64,000 bases of DNA. Origin: Avimonoglobus sp965151315 (lineage in GTDB: Bacteria; Bacillota; Clostridia; UBA1381). Positions within the stretch are counted from its first letter, which is position 1. Each line of letters starts with the position of its first letter. A program made the position numbers and the translations under genes. Positions 38,018 through 47,059 of the stretch are shown one piece after another. Below the pieces are notes generated by a model. It searched no databases, had not been told where the DNA came from, and worked only from the letters and a program-made list of their open reading frames with translations. The stretch spans positions 1 to 64,000 of the forward strand of contig CBCTZG010000002.1 in the NCBI GenBank assembly GCA_965151315.1, in the 5' to 3' direction.

Positions 38018-38372
38018 TTTCTACTCCTTTTTGTTCATTCCATTCTAAAACAGCAAGCGTGATTGTGAAAGCCAGCACGGTGACAGCAAAACCCAAGCTA
38101 AAGGCCAACGGCACTGCCTTATTGACGCCGTAAAGACAGGAACAGATAAACATGAATGGGATCAGGGAAAGCATTTCCGCCAGGAAGGCAAAGGTTGACG
38201 CTTTCTGGATATTGAACCGGAAGGACTCGTCGGGGATGACCCAAAAGTACCGGAGATAATAAATAAAGCCTAAAAATCCAAATAATCCAGGGGTATCCGT
38301 AATCCATCCTAAGATTGCGATCAGTGACAAAAGCGATAAAAAACCTAAATAATTGATCTGTTTCTTCATCAT
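38010..38372 (-). CDS. DUF3796-like small membrane protein
   Basis: 120 residues from the ATG at 38372, five bases after GGAGG. Four hydrophobic segments (around 7-24, 27-40, 58-78 and 85-107) make it an integral membrane protein; LGFLGFIYYLRYFWVIPDESFR is typical of DUF3796 proteins paired with an XRE regulator. The role is unknown. First gene of the two-gene operon. Confidence 0.75.
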   Translation of the reverse strand: MMKKQINYLGFLSLLSLIAILGWITDTPGLFGFLGFIYYLRYFWVIPDESFRFNIQKASTFAFLAEMLSLIPFMFICSCLYGVNKAVPLAFSLGFAVTVLAFTITLAVLEWNEQKGVEND

Positions 38373-38407
38373 TATAACCTCCAAATTGTGATGTATTTCG
38401 CTCTTAA

Positions 38408-38443
38408 TGATATAAATATATCACATAAATAAGCCAATGTCAA
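38408..38443 (-). promoter_or_regulatory. promoter and palindromic operator of the DUF3796-XRE operon
   Basis: On the minus strand TTGACA (38443-38438) and TATATT (38420-38415), 17 bases apart. The palindrome TGATATAAATATATCA (38408-38423; 7-base arms) covers the -10 box, as expected for an autoregulating XRE repressor. Confidence 0.78.
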
Positions 38444-38492
38444 GGGAAAATTTCAAAATTTTTCAACAGGATCAATAAATCTTTTAAACAAT

Positions 38493-38524
38493 AAAAATCA
38501 GCAGGCTTTAAAAGAGCCTGCTGA
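38493..38524 (-). terminator. intrinsic terminator of the L,D-transpeptidase gene
   Basis: TCAGCAGGCT and AGCCTGCTGA pair perfectly; on the minus strand the stem is followed by TTTTT. Confidence 0.88.
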
Positions 38525-38528
38525 AACG

Positions 38529-39965
38529 CTATTCTGTAATATAAATTTTTGTGTATAAGGGAACATTGTTAACCAGCCAGTTCATGTCGTCGGGATGTAC
38601 CCGGACGCAGCCATGGGAAATCATCATGCCCAGCCGGCCGTCGGCGGTAGAGCCGTCATAGCGCAGAAGGGTGCTGTGAATGGCATATCCCCGATAGAAC
38701 CGCATAATGGGGCCTACATAGTAGGTGGGATAGCTCCAGCGGGATTCTCGGGAAAAATATTCATACTGCCCGGTAATGGTAGGCGTTGCGGGGGCGCCGA
38801 TGGAACACTTGATGGTGCGGATACAGTTCCAGTTATTGGTGGTGCCGTGGAACACGCTGACCGTGTAGTTGCTTTTGGATATCCAGATCATATAGTCTGT
38901 CTGACTGGAAATATTCCGGGCATTGACAAATTTGCTGGCCGCGGCATTCCGGGGCAGGGTAATATAAATATTGATCGCGTCGCCGTCCTCGTGGGCTGTC
39001 AAGGTACAGCCTAAATTCTGCGCTGCAAACCGCAGTGGTATGTAGGTTTCGCCGCCAATTTTCCGGGTTTTGGTTTCGGCCTGCACCAAATTGCCGTTTA
39101 CCAGCACATCCTGGGAATCCAGGAAAAAGACCAGCTGATTTCCGTTGGCATCAATCTGGATCCGGCCTACATCCTCGTTATACTGAATGTTATAAACCGA
39201 AACCCCCAGCTTGACCATCAGCTCATACAGCGGTGCGATGGTATAGTTATCCCGGATTTTAATACGCCCGGTCATGGTCTGGCGGGTAAGCTCCACCCAT
39301 AAATTGACCTGCCGGTCAAAATCAGGCGTGGCGGTTAGGATAAAGCGGTTGCCCACGCCGGTGTCCTCCGGCGTCAGGGGCAGATAGGCAAAGGTGGAAA
39401 GGGGGATGTACTGGCCCATCTGATATTCGGTGTCACAGTAGCGGACAGATTTTAAACCGCTGATGGGCATCAGGTAAAACACCTCACCGGTATAATACTC
39501 CGGCACTAAAAAGACCAGCGTATGGGTCACATTTGTCTGGGTCACGTCAATTTTCTGGGCGCTTAGGAACACCTTGTCCTTTGTGTAGATCCCGAATACA
39601 GCTCCGTCTGGAATCAAATTGGGCACATCGGCAATATCAATGTCGATGACCAGGTAGTTTGCCTTGAGTCCGTCAGGCTCCGGCGTGGGCTCTGGGGTGG
39701 GGACGGGCGTTTCCGCCGGCGCTTGCGTGGGCTGCGCGTCTTCAGCAGATTCCGCAGGCGGCTCTGTGGACGCCGGGGCTGTGGAGCTTGGATCTGCCGC
39801 TTCCGGCGCGGCGGTTACTGCAGGGGAAATATCGGATTCGACTGCGGCGGCCGTGGGCTCGGGGGTGGCTGCCGGCGCCGGATCCTCAGCCAGTGCGGGG
39901 ACGGATAACATCCCCGCCATCCAGACGATGGCCATGAACAGTGCGGTTTTTCTAAAATAATGCAT
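38529..39965 (-). CDS. secreted L,D-transpeptidase (YkuD) with stalk and copper-amine-oxidase-like domain
   Basis: 478 residues. Signal peptide (about 1-26, ending VPALA), an Ala/Pro/Glu/Thr-rich low-complexity stalk (about 27-98), a beta-rich region, a domain like the copper amine oxidase N-terminal fold (VLVNGNLVQAETKTRKIGGETYIPLRFAAQNLG), and a C-terminal YkuD domain with catalytic Cys453 in SHGCVRVHP. It likely makes 3-3 crosslinks or attaches proteins to peptidoglycan. A promoter TTGATT-17-TATACT (40024-39996) precedes it. Confidence 0.93.
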   Translation of the reverse strand: MHYFRKTALFMAIVWMAGMLSVPALAEDPAPAATPEPTAAAVESDISPAVTAAPEAADPSSTAPASTEPPAESAEDAQPTQAPAETPVPTPEPTPEPDGLKANYLVIDIDIADVPNLIPDGAVFGIYTKDKVFLSAQKIDVTQTNVTHTLVFLVPEYYTGEVFYLMPISGLKSVRYCDTEYQMGQYIPLSTFAYLPLTPEDTGVGNRFILTATPDFDRQVNLWVELTRQTMTGRIKIRDNYTIAPLYELMVKLGVSVYNIQYNEDVGRIQIDANGNQLVFFLDSQDVLVNGNLVQAETKTRKIGGETYIPLRFAAQNLGCTLTAHEDGDAINIYITLPRNAAASKFVNARNISSQTDYMIWISKSNYTVSVFHGTTNNWNCIRTIKCSIGAPATPTITGQYEYFSRESRWSYPTYYVGPIMRFYRGYAIHSTLLRYDGSTADGRLGMMISHGCVRVHPDDMNWLVNNVPLYTKIYITE

Positions 39966-40070
39966 ATACTCTCCTCCTATTGTTCTCTTGTCTCCAGTAT
40001 ATCATAACTTGTCCCAGGAATCAATGATAACTTCTGTCGAAACCTGGAAGATTTTTGGAGGAAAGGGGAA

Positions 40071-40099
40071 TTTACAAACGGAGAAAGCTATGGTATAAT
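40071..40099 (+). promoter_or_regulatory. promoter of ppa
   Basis: TTTACA (40071-40076) and TATAAT (40094-40099), 17 bases apart. Confidence 0.75.
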
Positions 40100-40148
40100 G
40101 AAGCAAACAGGTTCACAAGAAAATACTGGAAGAAAGGAAGCGGATACA

Positions 40149-40679
40149 ATGACAAATATATGGCATGATATCAGCCCCAAGCGGATCTCCCCAGGAGATT
40201 TTATGGCCTGTATCGAAATCCCCAAGGGCGGAAAGAATAAATATGAAATGGACAAGGAAACGGGGCTTTTATGCCTGGACAGAGTGCTGTATACATCGAC
40301 CCATTATCCGGCGAATTATGGGTTTATTCCACGGACATATGCCTCGGATAACGACCCCTTGGACGTACTGGTATTGTGCCAGGAATCTATTGTGCCTATG
40401 ACGCTGGTCCGGTGTTATCCCATTGGGGTAGTCAAGATGATCGATAACGAACAGGAGGATGAAAAGATTATCGCTATCCCATTTAATGATCCATCACTGA
40501 CTGTATATTCGGATATTACCCAGCTGCCCAAGCATACCTTTGATGAAATTTCCCACTTTTTCCGGGTCTATAAGTCGCTGGAGGGGAAGGAAACCGTTGT
40601 CAATGAGATGCAGGGCGCGGAAGCGGCCATGGAAATCATCGCCAAAAGCATTGACCGCTATAAGGATTGCTATTGCTGA
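40149..40679 (+). CDS. ppa: inorganic pyrophosphatase (family I)
   Basis: 176 residues, ATG at 40149 after AAAGGAAG. IEIPKGGKNKYEMDKETG, YPANYGFIPRT and the metal-binding DNDPLDVLVL are the family I signatures; the second position has Asn where many have Gly. It hydrolyses pyrophosphate to drive biosynthesis. The DUF1848 gene follows 17 bases later. Confidence 0.95.
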   Translation: MTNIWHDISPKRISPGDFMACIEIPKGGKNKYEMDKETGLLCLDRVLYTSTHYPANYGFIPRTYASDNDPLDVLVLCQESIVPMTLVRCYPIGVVKMIDNEQEDEKIIAIPFNDPSLTVYSDITQLPKHTFDEISHFFRVYKSLEGKETVVNEMQGAEAAMEIIAKSIDRYKDCYC

Positions 40680-40696
40680 GAAGAGGGGAACGGAGT

Positions 40697-41632
40697 ATGA
40701 TTCTAAGCGCGAGCCGGCGGACAGATATCCCGGCGTTTTATCCCCAATGGCTGATGAACCGCCTGCGGGCCGGGGAAGTGCTGGTGCCGGCGGTACGTAA
40801 TCCCCGGCAATACCGGCGGATTGTTCTGTCGCCGGAGGTAATCGACTGTATTGTATTTTGGACGAAAAATCCCATGCCGCTGATGCCGGCTTTGCCGGTC
40901 ATCCAGGACATGGGATATCCGTTTTATATACAGTTTACCCTGACGGGCTATGGAAAAGATATCGAACCTGGCCTGCCGGATAAGGCGGAGCTGGCCGGGG
41001 CCTTAATAGAATTGGGGAAAACCTTTGGCCCCCAGGCAGTGGTGTGGCGGTATGATCCTATCTTGATTGACGAATACCACACGGCAGTATGGCATATTCA
41101 GAAGTTCCAGGATTTGTGCGGCCGTCTGGCGGGATATACCGACCGATGCGTGATCAGCTTTATCGACCTATACGCCAAGCTAAAGGGCCGGTTCCGGGCG
41201 TTGACGCAGCCGGAAATCACCATGTTGGCCGCCGCCTTTTCCGATGCGACCGCCGCCTGTGGGTTACCCTTGTATACCTGTGCGGAAGAAGTGGATTTGT
41301 CCAGCTTTGGCATCCGGCATGGTGCTTGTATAGACCCGGATTTGGCGCAGTGGGCCGCAGGCGTCCCCCTGCGGCTCAGAAAAGAGCCGGGCCGGGCCGT
41401 GTGCCACTGTGCGCAGAGCGTCGATATTGGCGTATATAATACTTGCGGCCATGGCTGCGCCTACTGCTACGCCAACCAGGACGGCCGCCGGGCCGCCGCC
41501 TATGCCCGCCAGCTTGACCCTGCGGCGCCGTCGATTGCCGGCTGGCCTGGGGAAGCGGATGTGATTGTAGAAAAGCCAATGGCGACCTGCCGCCGGGCCC
41601 AGAAATCTATTTTTGACCCAGATGAAGGATGA
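40697..41632 (+). CDS. DUF1848 protein with a C-terminal cysteine cluster
   Basis: 311 residues. MILSASRRTDIPAFYPQWLMNRL, VFWTKNP and QFTLTGYGKDIEP are the DUF1848 signatures of a radical-SAM-like TIM barrel. The C-terminal part (about 236-270) has a cluster of cysteines, CHCAQSVDIGVYNTCGHGCAYC, likely binding an iron-sulfur centre. The reaction is unknown. The last 26 bases overlap the convergent GH116-like gene. Confidence 0.85.
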   Translation: MILSASRRTDIPAFYPQWLMNRLRAGEVLVPAVRNPRQYRRIVLSPEVIDCIVFWTKNPMPLMPALPVIQDMGYPFYIQFTLTGYGKDIEPGLPDKAELAGALIELGKTFGPQAVVWRYDPILIDEYHTAVWHIQKFQDLCGRLAGYTDRCVISFIDLYAKLKGRFRALTQPEITMLAAAFSDATAACGLPLYTCAEEVDLSSFGIRHGACIDPDLAQWAAGVPLRLRKEPGRAVCHCAQSVDIGVYNTCGHGCAYCYANQDGRRAAAYARQLDPAAPSIAGWPGEADVIVEKPMATCRRAQKSIFDPDEG

Positions 41633-44147
41633 TCCGATCCCGGATCGTCCTTTTTTCGAACCGGGCGGTATGGCTGGTCCAGGTCATAGCCAGCGGCTGG
41701 CCGTCAGCCTCTCCGGCATGGACCGTATCCGCAAAAGGCAGCCGGACGGCGCTGATTTCCAGGCTGCCGCCCATAATCCGGATTGTTACGGCGGACGGGG
41801 TGATTTCCACAGTGCCCCAGCCGCTGCCCAGGCTCCAGAAACACTGGAAGCGGTCAGTCTTGATAACCGGGTTAAAACCGATCTCGCCCTGGGGCATATG
41901 GAAGTAAAAACCGGAAAAAATGGGCAGCAGCGCGAAGCTGGCCATGGAGCGGGCATAATTATTGCCGCATTCGATTTCATTCCAAGGATTGCGGTTTTTA
42001 CCGTTATACCGGTCCCGGACGCCCCGGACGATATGTAAGCCCTCTTCGATGAAGCCCTCGCTGATCAAAAGCCCTGCCAGCTGGTATTCAAAGCCGTGCA
42101 TGGTTTCCTCGCAGTAGGGAACAGGGATGGCGGGCTTCTTTGCCCCCTGCGGATAATCACAGATCACCGCGCCCTTTTCATCATTGACGGCGAAGATCCG
42201 CCAGGGATTCACAAACTCCCGCATGGACGGCTTGAAGTGGTTTTTATACATGTTTTCCAGCGCGGTTTGAACCTGACTGGGGTCAAACAAATCCCCAAGG
42301 CCTAAAATATTAGCGTGCCACTGGGCGCAGAGCTGATCAATGCTGGAGCCTTCGCCGATCTGGTATTTGATCTCGCCGGTTTCTGTGTTCCAGTATGTAT
42401 CCGCGCAGCCAAACCGGTCAACAATGGATTTATCGGTTAAGTCAATTTTATGGATAAAATATTGGCCGTTAAAGAGGTTTTCCTGGGTATATCGCCGGCC
42501 GTTTTCATATAACGCCTGATATTCGGCCTTGGCTTGGGTATCCCCTAGGGCGTCCGCCATTTCGCCGGCAGCCTGCAGGGCGGCTAAATAGAAGCCTTCC
42601 AGCCAGGCCGAGGGGCCGAACAGCTCTACGTCCAGGGTATGGTGCTGGCGGCCTTCTAAGACCCCGTCCTTGTCCCTGTCCCAGTCCATTGGGTTTTCCG
42701 GGCTCCAGGCGTAGGCTAAAATTTTCTTTACGGATTCCCAGTGCCCTTTAAGCCAGGCGGTATCGCCGGAAATTTTCCACTCCCGGTAGGTCTTAATAAC
42801 ACTGCCCATCTGCCCGTCCAGGCAGGCAAAGCCGTCGTGGGCCCGCTTGCCCAGGGGGAGCTTTTGGCGGAAATCCATTTTCCCGTTGCCGTCAGTGGCG
42901 TAGGTATACTCCAGATCCCGGATGGAGCGTTCTAATTGCGGGAACAGGAAGCAAAGGGCATAGGCGTAGTTCCAGACGTGCTGGCAGGTGCCCTCGCAGG
43001 ATCCGGATGTCTCGTTGACGCCTTCCCAGCCGTAAAAGGCTCCGTCCTCCAGCCGAAGCACTGTGGGGGATTTTAAAACGGCAAGATTACTCCCCGCCGC
43101 ATCCAGCACCGCCGGATCCAAGGTGCTTGCGTACAGCGCCTGCCGGAAAGCGTCGGTTTTTGCGTACAGCATATCCCAGTTTTTCAGGGCATACAGGGCG
43201 CTGGCCGCAGAATCCGCAAACAGCGTGGCGTAATAATTCCGCCAGGTGACGTCCCTGCCGTCTTGGTCTTTGACAGGCGTCCAGTAGTTATAGTTATTCG
43301 GGATATTCCAAGACAGGACAAAGGGAATCCTCTTCGTGCCGTGGGCAGGGACGGTTACCTGGCCGGCAATGGAGCAGGTGTCGTTTTTCCCGGGGGTGTC
43401 ATAGTGCCGGCGGCTGAGTCCGGCCGGGCTGGTGAGTTCCCGCCAGAAGCTGACGATATTGTCCTGCCAGATGCCCCGGTACCAATATTCCTGGACGGCA
43501 GCCCCCGCCAGGCCGCAGGCCACGGTCAGATCCCCATAGGCCGGGTCACCGGGGTCTATGCCGTGATGCGCAAGCTGCACCATGGAAAACCCATCCTTGC
43601 ATAGGCCTGTATTTACGGTAGAAGCAAAGGGGTTTTGCACAGAGAACACCGCCGTATAATCAACGGTTTTGTCAGTTGTATTTTCAAAAACCACCTCAAA
43701 AAAGGCGGCGGGGATACTGGAATCCCGATCGTTTAAGGGAATCATAGGATTAAAAGCCAGGAGCTTTACCGTCCCTGGAAAGTGGGGGTCTTGAAAAGTC
43801 AGCTCAGCAATGGGGAACTGACCGGAAAACGTGCAGCTTTGGAAATGGGGAAAGCCCGCCATCGTTTCCTTTGCGGGCCCAAAGCCGAAGCCGGTATACT
43901 CCGTTTTGCTGTGCATGCCCGTCAGGTTGGTGGCCAGATCCCCGTTTAAAACCCGTATGTCGGTTTCGCCGGAAGCCTTTGCAGCCTTGACGGCAAAGTG
44001 GGAATATCCGTTCATCCCGCCTTTGTTAGGCCGGTTAAAAATTTCCCAATCAATAAGCCGGCCGTTGCCGGCCAAGCCGATACAGCCGCTGCCAATCCCG
44101 CCCAGGGGGAAAGAAATTTCATTTTGATATGCCTGCGTATATTCCAT
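41607..44147 (-). CDS. GH116/DUF608-type glycoside hydrolase
   Basis: 846 residues from the ATG at 44147, 10 bases after AGGAGG; an ATG at 44153 is too close to it. The N-terminal beta-sandwich domain starts with ISFPLGGIGSGCIGLAGNGRL; a C-terminal (alpha/alpha)6 barrel holds CEGTCQHVWNYAYAL, DKDGVLEGRQHHTLD and WLEGFYLAALQAAGEMA. This matches the DUF608/non-lysosomal glucosylceramidase-like family (GH116). No signal peptide, so it probably acts in the cytoplasm on imported beta-glucosides or related sugars. Catalytic residues were not assigned. Confidence 0.87.
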   Translation of the reverse strand: MEYTQAYQNEISFPLGGIGSGCIGLAGNGRLIDWEIFNRPNKGGMNGYSHFAVKAAKASGETDIRVLNGDLATNLTGMHSKTEYTGFGFGPAKETMAGFPHFQSCTFSGQFPIAELTFQDPHFPGTVKLLAFNPMIPLNDRDSSIPAAFFEVVFENTTDKTVDYTAVFSVQNPFASTVNTGLCKDGFSMVQLAHHGIDPGDPAYGDLTVACGLAGAAVQEYWYRGIWQDNIVSFWRELTSPAGLSRRHYDTPGKNDTCSIAGQVTVPAHGTKRIPFVLSWNIPNNYNYWTPVKDQDGRDVTWRNYYATLFADSAASALYALKNWDMLYAKTDAFRQALYASTLDPAVLDAAGSNLAVLKSPTVLRLEDGAFYGWEGVNETSGSCEGTCQHVWNYAYALCFLFPQLERSIRDLEYTYATDGNGKMDFRQKLPLGKRAHDGFACLDGQMGSVIKTYREWKISGDTAWLKGHWESVKKILAYAWSPENPMDWDRDKDGVLEGRQHHTLDVELFGPSAWLEGFYLAALQAAGEMADALGDTQAKAEYQALYENGRRYTQENLFNGQYFIHKIDLTDKSIVDRFGCADTYWNTETGEIKYQIGEGSSIDQLCAQWHANILGLGDLFDPSQVQTALENMYKNHFKPSMREFVNPWRIFAVNDEKGAVICDYPQGAKKPAIPVPYCEETMHGFEYQLAGLLISEGFIEEGLHIVRGVRDRYNGKNRNPWNEIECGNNYARSMASFALLPIFSGFYFHMPQGEIGFNPVIKTDRFQCFWSLGSGWGTVEITPSAVTIRIMGGSLEISAVRLPFADTVHAGEADGQPLAMTWTSHTARFEKRTIRDRIILHLGQK

Positions 44148-44177
44148 AGCCATATACCTCCTGTTTAAACTGCCTTT

Positions 44178-44206
44178 AGCATAGCTGGAAATCCATGCTT
44201 TGTCAA
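44178..44206 (-). promoter_or_regulatory. promoter of the GH116-like gene
   Basis: On the minus strand TTGACA (44206-44201) and TATGCT (44183-44178), 17 bases apart. Confidence 0.7.
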
Positions 44207-44237
44207 GGGGAAACGGATGACTTTTTTTCAAAATCTA

Positions 44238-44266
44238 TTGCATTTTTTCCCATTTCCAGCTATAAT
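44238..44266 (+). promoter_or_regulatory. promoter of the membrane protein/hydrolase pair
   Basis: TTGCAT (44238-44243) and TATAAT (44261-44266), 17 bases apart, divergent from the GH116 promoter. Confidence 0.75.
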
Positions 44267-44285
44267 GGGCACAGGAGGGGAGAAT

Positions 44286-44867
44286 ATGCGGTTTTTAGAG
44301 CATCCTGCTGCGTTCCTGGCGGGCCTATACGGCCTGTTCCTGACGTTTTGGGGCGCCATGGCTTATCGCTTGCTGGGGGATTCAGTATGGATCTTGACGG
44401 GAATTACCATACTGTGGGGCCTGAGCCTGATCTGGCTTTTAGCGGCGGCGGTGTTTTGCGCCCGGCAGGCGAACCGGCAGCAAAAAGCGAAAGAACTTTC
44501 GGCACTGGTGAAAATGGCCGGCAGGCTGAAGCTGGGAACCATACCGTTTTTTATTTTGAATTTCCTGTTCTGGCTTATCCTTGGTGCTGGATTTATGATT
44601 GCCACCCGCGGCTTGCTGATTGTATTTTCCATTCCCGTATGGATGGCTTTAGCGGGCCTTACCTACGTCTTGCTTTTGTATACCGGCTGGTTTTCGGTAA
44701 ATGCCCTGGCGCTGGCTGCCCGTATGGGCTGCCTGACAAAGCGGCGGATGGCTTTTGGGATTTTAGGACAGCTGGTATTTGTTGTGGATATAGCCGCATG
44801 GCTGCTTTGCAGCCGGCGGATCAAAAAAGCCTTAGGAGGAGATACATATGGGATTGCAAAAAAGTGA
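44286..44867 (+). CDS. uncharacterised multi-pass membrane protein
   Basis: 193 residues, ATG at 44286 after GGAGGGG. Five hydrophobic helices are visible (for example FLAGLYGLFLTFWGAMAY, ILNFLFWLILGAGFMIA and ILGQLVFVVDIAAWLLC). No family recognised with confidence; similar proteins are annotated as hypothetical DUFs in Clostridia. Overlaps the alpha/beta hydrolase gene by 20 bases. Confidence 0.75.
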   Translation: MRFLEHPAAFLAGLYGLFLTFWGAMAYRLLGDSVWILTGITILWGLSLIWLLAAAVFCARQANRQQKAKELSALVKMAGRLKLGTIPFFILNFLFWLILGAGFMIATRGLLIVFSIPVWMALAGLTYVLLLYTGWFSVNALALAARMGCLTKRRMAFGILGQLVFVVDIAAWLLCSRRIKKALGGDTYGIAKK

Positions 44868-45564
44868 ATGGAAGGGATATCCTCGGTATGATTTTCAGGT
44901 CAACGGTCACGACTGCCTGCTGATCGCCCCAAAGGAAGCGGCGGCGGGGAAGCCCTGGGTATGGCGGGCGGAGTTTTTTGACGCATTTGCCTATGCGGAT
45001 ATGGCGCTGCTGGCGGAAGGGTGGCATATTGCCTACTGCGATCTGCACGACCGGTTCGGCAGTCCCGGAGCGGTGCGGGAAATGAAAGCGTTTCATGACG
45101 CTTTAGTTTTGGAGATGGGGCTTTCTGGGCAGGCGGATCTGTTTGGCTTCAGCCGGGGCGGCCTGTATGCCGTCAATTATACGGCCGCCTATCCGGCGGA
45201 TGTGGCGGTTTTATACCTGGACGCACCTGTACAAGACCTAAGGAGCTGGCCTCTGGGCGCGGGAAAAGGCGTGGGGAGCCCGCGGGATACGGAGCTTTGC
45301 CTGGCGGAATTCGGTGTGACGGATATTGCGGAAATCCGGGATATGCCGGTTAATAACATCCCCCGTCTGAACGGCGCCGGCGTACCGATCCTGCTGGTAT
45401 ACGGCGATGCGGACGAGGTGGTGCCTTATGCGGAAAACGGCGCCGTGCTGGCGGCTGGCTTTACAGGCGAGATAAAAATCATTCCCAAGCCCGGGGTGGG
45501 GCATCATCCCCACAGCCTGGAGCCTCCGACGGCCATCGTAGAGTTTATCAAAGCCCATCATTGA
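44848..45564 (+). CDS. alpha/beta hydrolase
   Basis: 238 residues, ATG at 44848 after AGGAGG. The catalytic triad is visible: Ser in the elbow FGFSRGG, Asp in YGDADEVVPY and His in GVGHHPH. Substrate unknown; the fold suits esterases, peptidases or acetyl-xylan-type enzymes. No signal peptide. Terminated by a perfect hairpin at 45571. Confidence 0.85.
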   Translation: MGLQKSEWKGYPRYDFQVNGHDCLLIAPKEAAAGKPWVWRAEFFDAFAYADMALLAEGWHIAYCDLHDRFGSPGAVREMKAFHDALVLEMGLSGQADLFGFSRGGLYAVNYTAAYPADVAVLYLDAPVQDLRSWPLGAGKGVGSPRDTELCLAEFGVTDIAEIRDMPVNNIPRLNGAGVPILLVYGDADEVVPYAENGAVLAAGFTGEIKIIPKPGVGHHPHSLEPPTAIVEFIKAHH

Positions 45565-45570
45565 CCGGGA

Positions 45571-45606
45571 AATGCGTTTCTTTTCCAAAAGAAACGCATT
45601 TTTTTA
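45571..45606 (+). terminator. intrinsic terminator after the alpha/beta hydrolase
   Basis: AATGCGTTTCTTTT and AAAAGAAACGCATT form a perfect 14-base stem, then T-run. Confidence 0.95.
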
Positions 45607-45634
45607 TTGTCATTTCCCTGCTTTGTGGTATAAT
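45607..45634 (+). promoter_or_regulatory. promoter of murD and the M42 genes
   Basis: TTGTCA (45607-45612) and TATAAT (45629-45634), 16 bases apart, directly after the terminator. Confidence 0.75.
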
Positions 45635-45674
45635 ATGTATGGATATAATTTTTTGAAAAATTTGGAGGCATAGT

Positions 45675-47042
45675 ATGAATGAGAAGTTGGAACAATTTAA
45701 GGAGGATATAAAGCGTAAATCGGTATCTGTGATCGGCATTGGGATCAGCAACCGGCCTTTGATCCGGTATCTGCGGAGCCTGGGTGCCCGAGTGACGGCA
45801 CGCGACCGCCGGAGCCGGGCCGAGCTGGGGGAGATTGTTCCCGAGCTGGAAGCGCTGGGGGTCACCCTTCGGCTGGGGGATGATTATTTGGAGGAGCTGC
45901 CGGAGGAAGTGATTTTCAAGACCCCGGGGATGCGGTTCGACGAGCCGGCCCTGTGCCGGGCCCGGGCCGCCGGGGCGTCCGTTACCTCGGAGATGGAGGT
46001 ATTTTTTGATGTTTGCCCGGCAAAAATCATTGCGGTCACCGGCAGCGACGGGAAAACCACTACCACCACGCTGATCCACCAGATGCTGCAAAGGTCCGGC
46101 CATAAAACCTGGCTGGGCGGGAATATCGGCAATCCGCTGCTGGTGGAAACAGAAAGGATGTCGCCGGAAGACTGGGTGGTTTTGGAGCTGTCCAGCTTCC
46201 AGCTGCACACCATGAAAAAATCGCCGCATATCGCGGTTATGACCAATATATCCCCCAACCATCTGGACATGCATAAGGACTATCAGGAATATATTGACGC
46301 CAAGAAAAATATTATGCTGTATCAAGAGCCGGGGGATGTCCTGGTAGTGAACGGCGACAACACGGAGACGGCCCGGATCGGCGGGGAAGCCCGGGGAGAA
46401 GCCCGGGTGTTCAGCCGGCAGGGACAAGGAATGGTATATTGTAAGGACGGGACAATTTACCGGCAGGATACACCGGTTTTGGATATTGCGGATATTAAAA
46501 TTCCCGGTATGCATAATGTGGAAAATTACATGGCGGCCATCGCGGCGGTAGACGGGCTGGCGGCGGACGATGTGATCCGCGTCGTAGCCCGGGAATTCGG
46601 CGGTGTACCCCACCGGATTGAGCTGGTACGGACGCTGGACGGCGTACGGTATTACAACAGCTCCATTGATTCCAGCCCCAATCGGACGATCAATACCCTT
46701 CGGGTATTCCCGGAAAAGGTGATCCTGATTGCCGGCGGCAAGGATAAGGGCATCCCCTACGACGATATAGGTCCGGCTATCGCAGACCATGTGAAGCTGC
46801 TGATCTTGATCGGCGCCACTGCTGGAAAAATCGCCCAAGCGCTGGAAAAGGCGCCGGGCGGGGAACAGGTAGAGGTGCTGCGGCTGGACAGCTATCCGGC
46901 GGTGGTGGAAGCAGCCAGGGCACACGCGCGGCCGGGAGATGTCGTGCTGCTGTCGCCGGCCAGTACCAGCTTTGATATGTTTGCCAACTTTGAGGAGCGG
47001 GGTAATTTATTTAAGGATTTAGTCAACGGATTATCAGAATAG
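45675..47042 (+). CDS. murD: UDP-N-acetylmuramoyl-L-alanine--D-glutamate ligase
   Basis: 455 residues. VSVIGIGISNRPLIRYL begins the Rossmann N-domain, VTGSDGKTTTTTLIHQ is the ATP loop, LELSSFQLHTM and TNISPNHLDMH are Mur ligase motifs, and LLSPASTSFDMF is in the C-domain. The usual NDSKATN motif appears as NSSIDSSPNRT, a variant form. It adds D-glutamate made by MurI to the stem peptide. ATG at 45675 after GGAGG. Confidence 0.95.
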   Translation: MNEKLEQFKEDIKRKSVSVIGIGISNRPLIRYLRSLGARVTARDRRSRAELGEIVPELEALGVTLRLGDDYLEELPEEVIFKTPGMRFDEPALCRARAAGASVTSEMEVFFDVCPAKIIAVTGSDGKTTTTTLIHQMLQRSGHKTWLGGNIGNPLLVETERMSPEDWVVLELSSFQLHTMKKSPHIAVMTNISPNHLDMHKDYQEYIDAKKNIMLYQEPGDVLVVNGDNTETARIGGEARGEARVFSRQGQGMVYCKDGTIYRQDTPVLDIADIKIPGMHNVENYMAAIAAVDGLAADDVIRVVAREFGGVPHRIELVRTLDGVRYYNSSIDSSPNRTINTLRVFPEKVILIAGGKDKGIPYDDIGPAIADHVKLLILIGATAGKIAQALEKAPGGEQVEVLRLDSYPAVVEAARAHARPGDVVLLSPASTSFDMFANFEERGNLFKDLVNGLSE

Positions 47043-47059
47043 GAAAGAGTGGATGAGAT

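Noticed and set aside
45558..46925. 455-codon minus-strand open frame opposite murD
   Set aside because: Antisense shadow of murD; it ends in the terminator region and shows no family motif.
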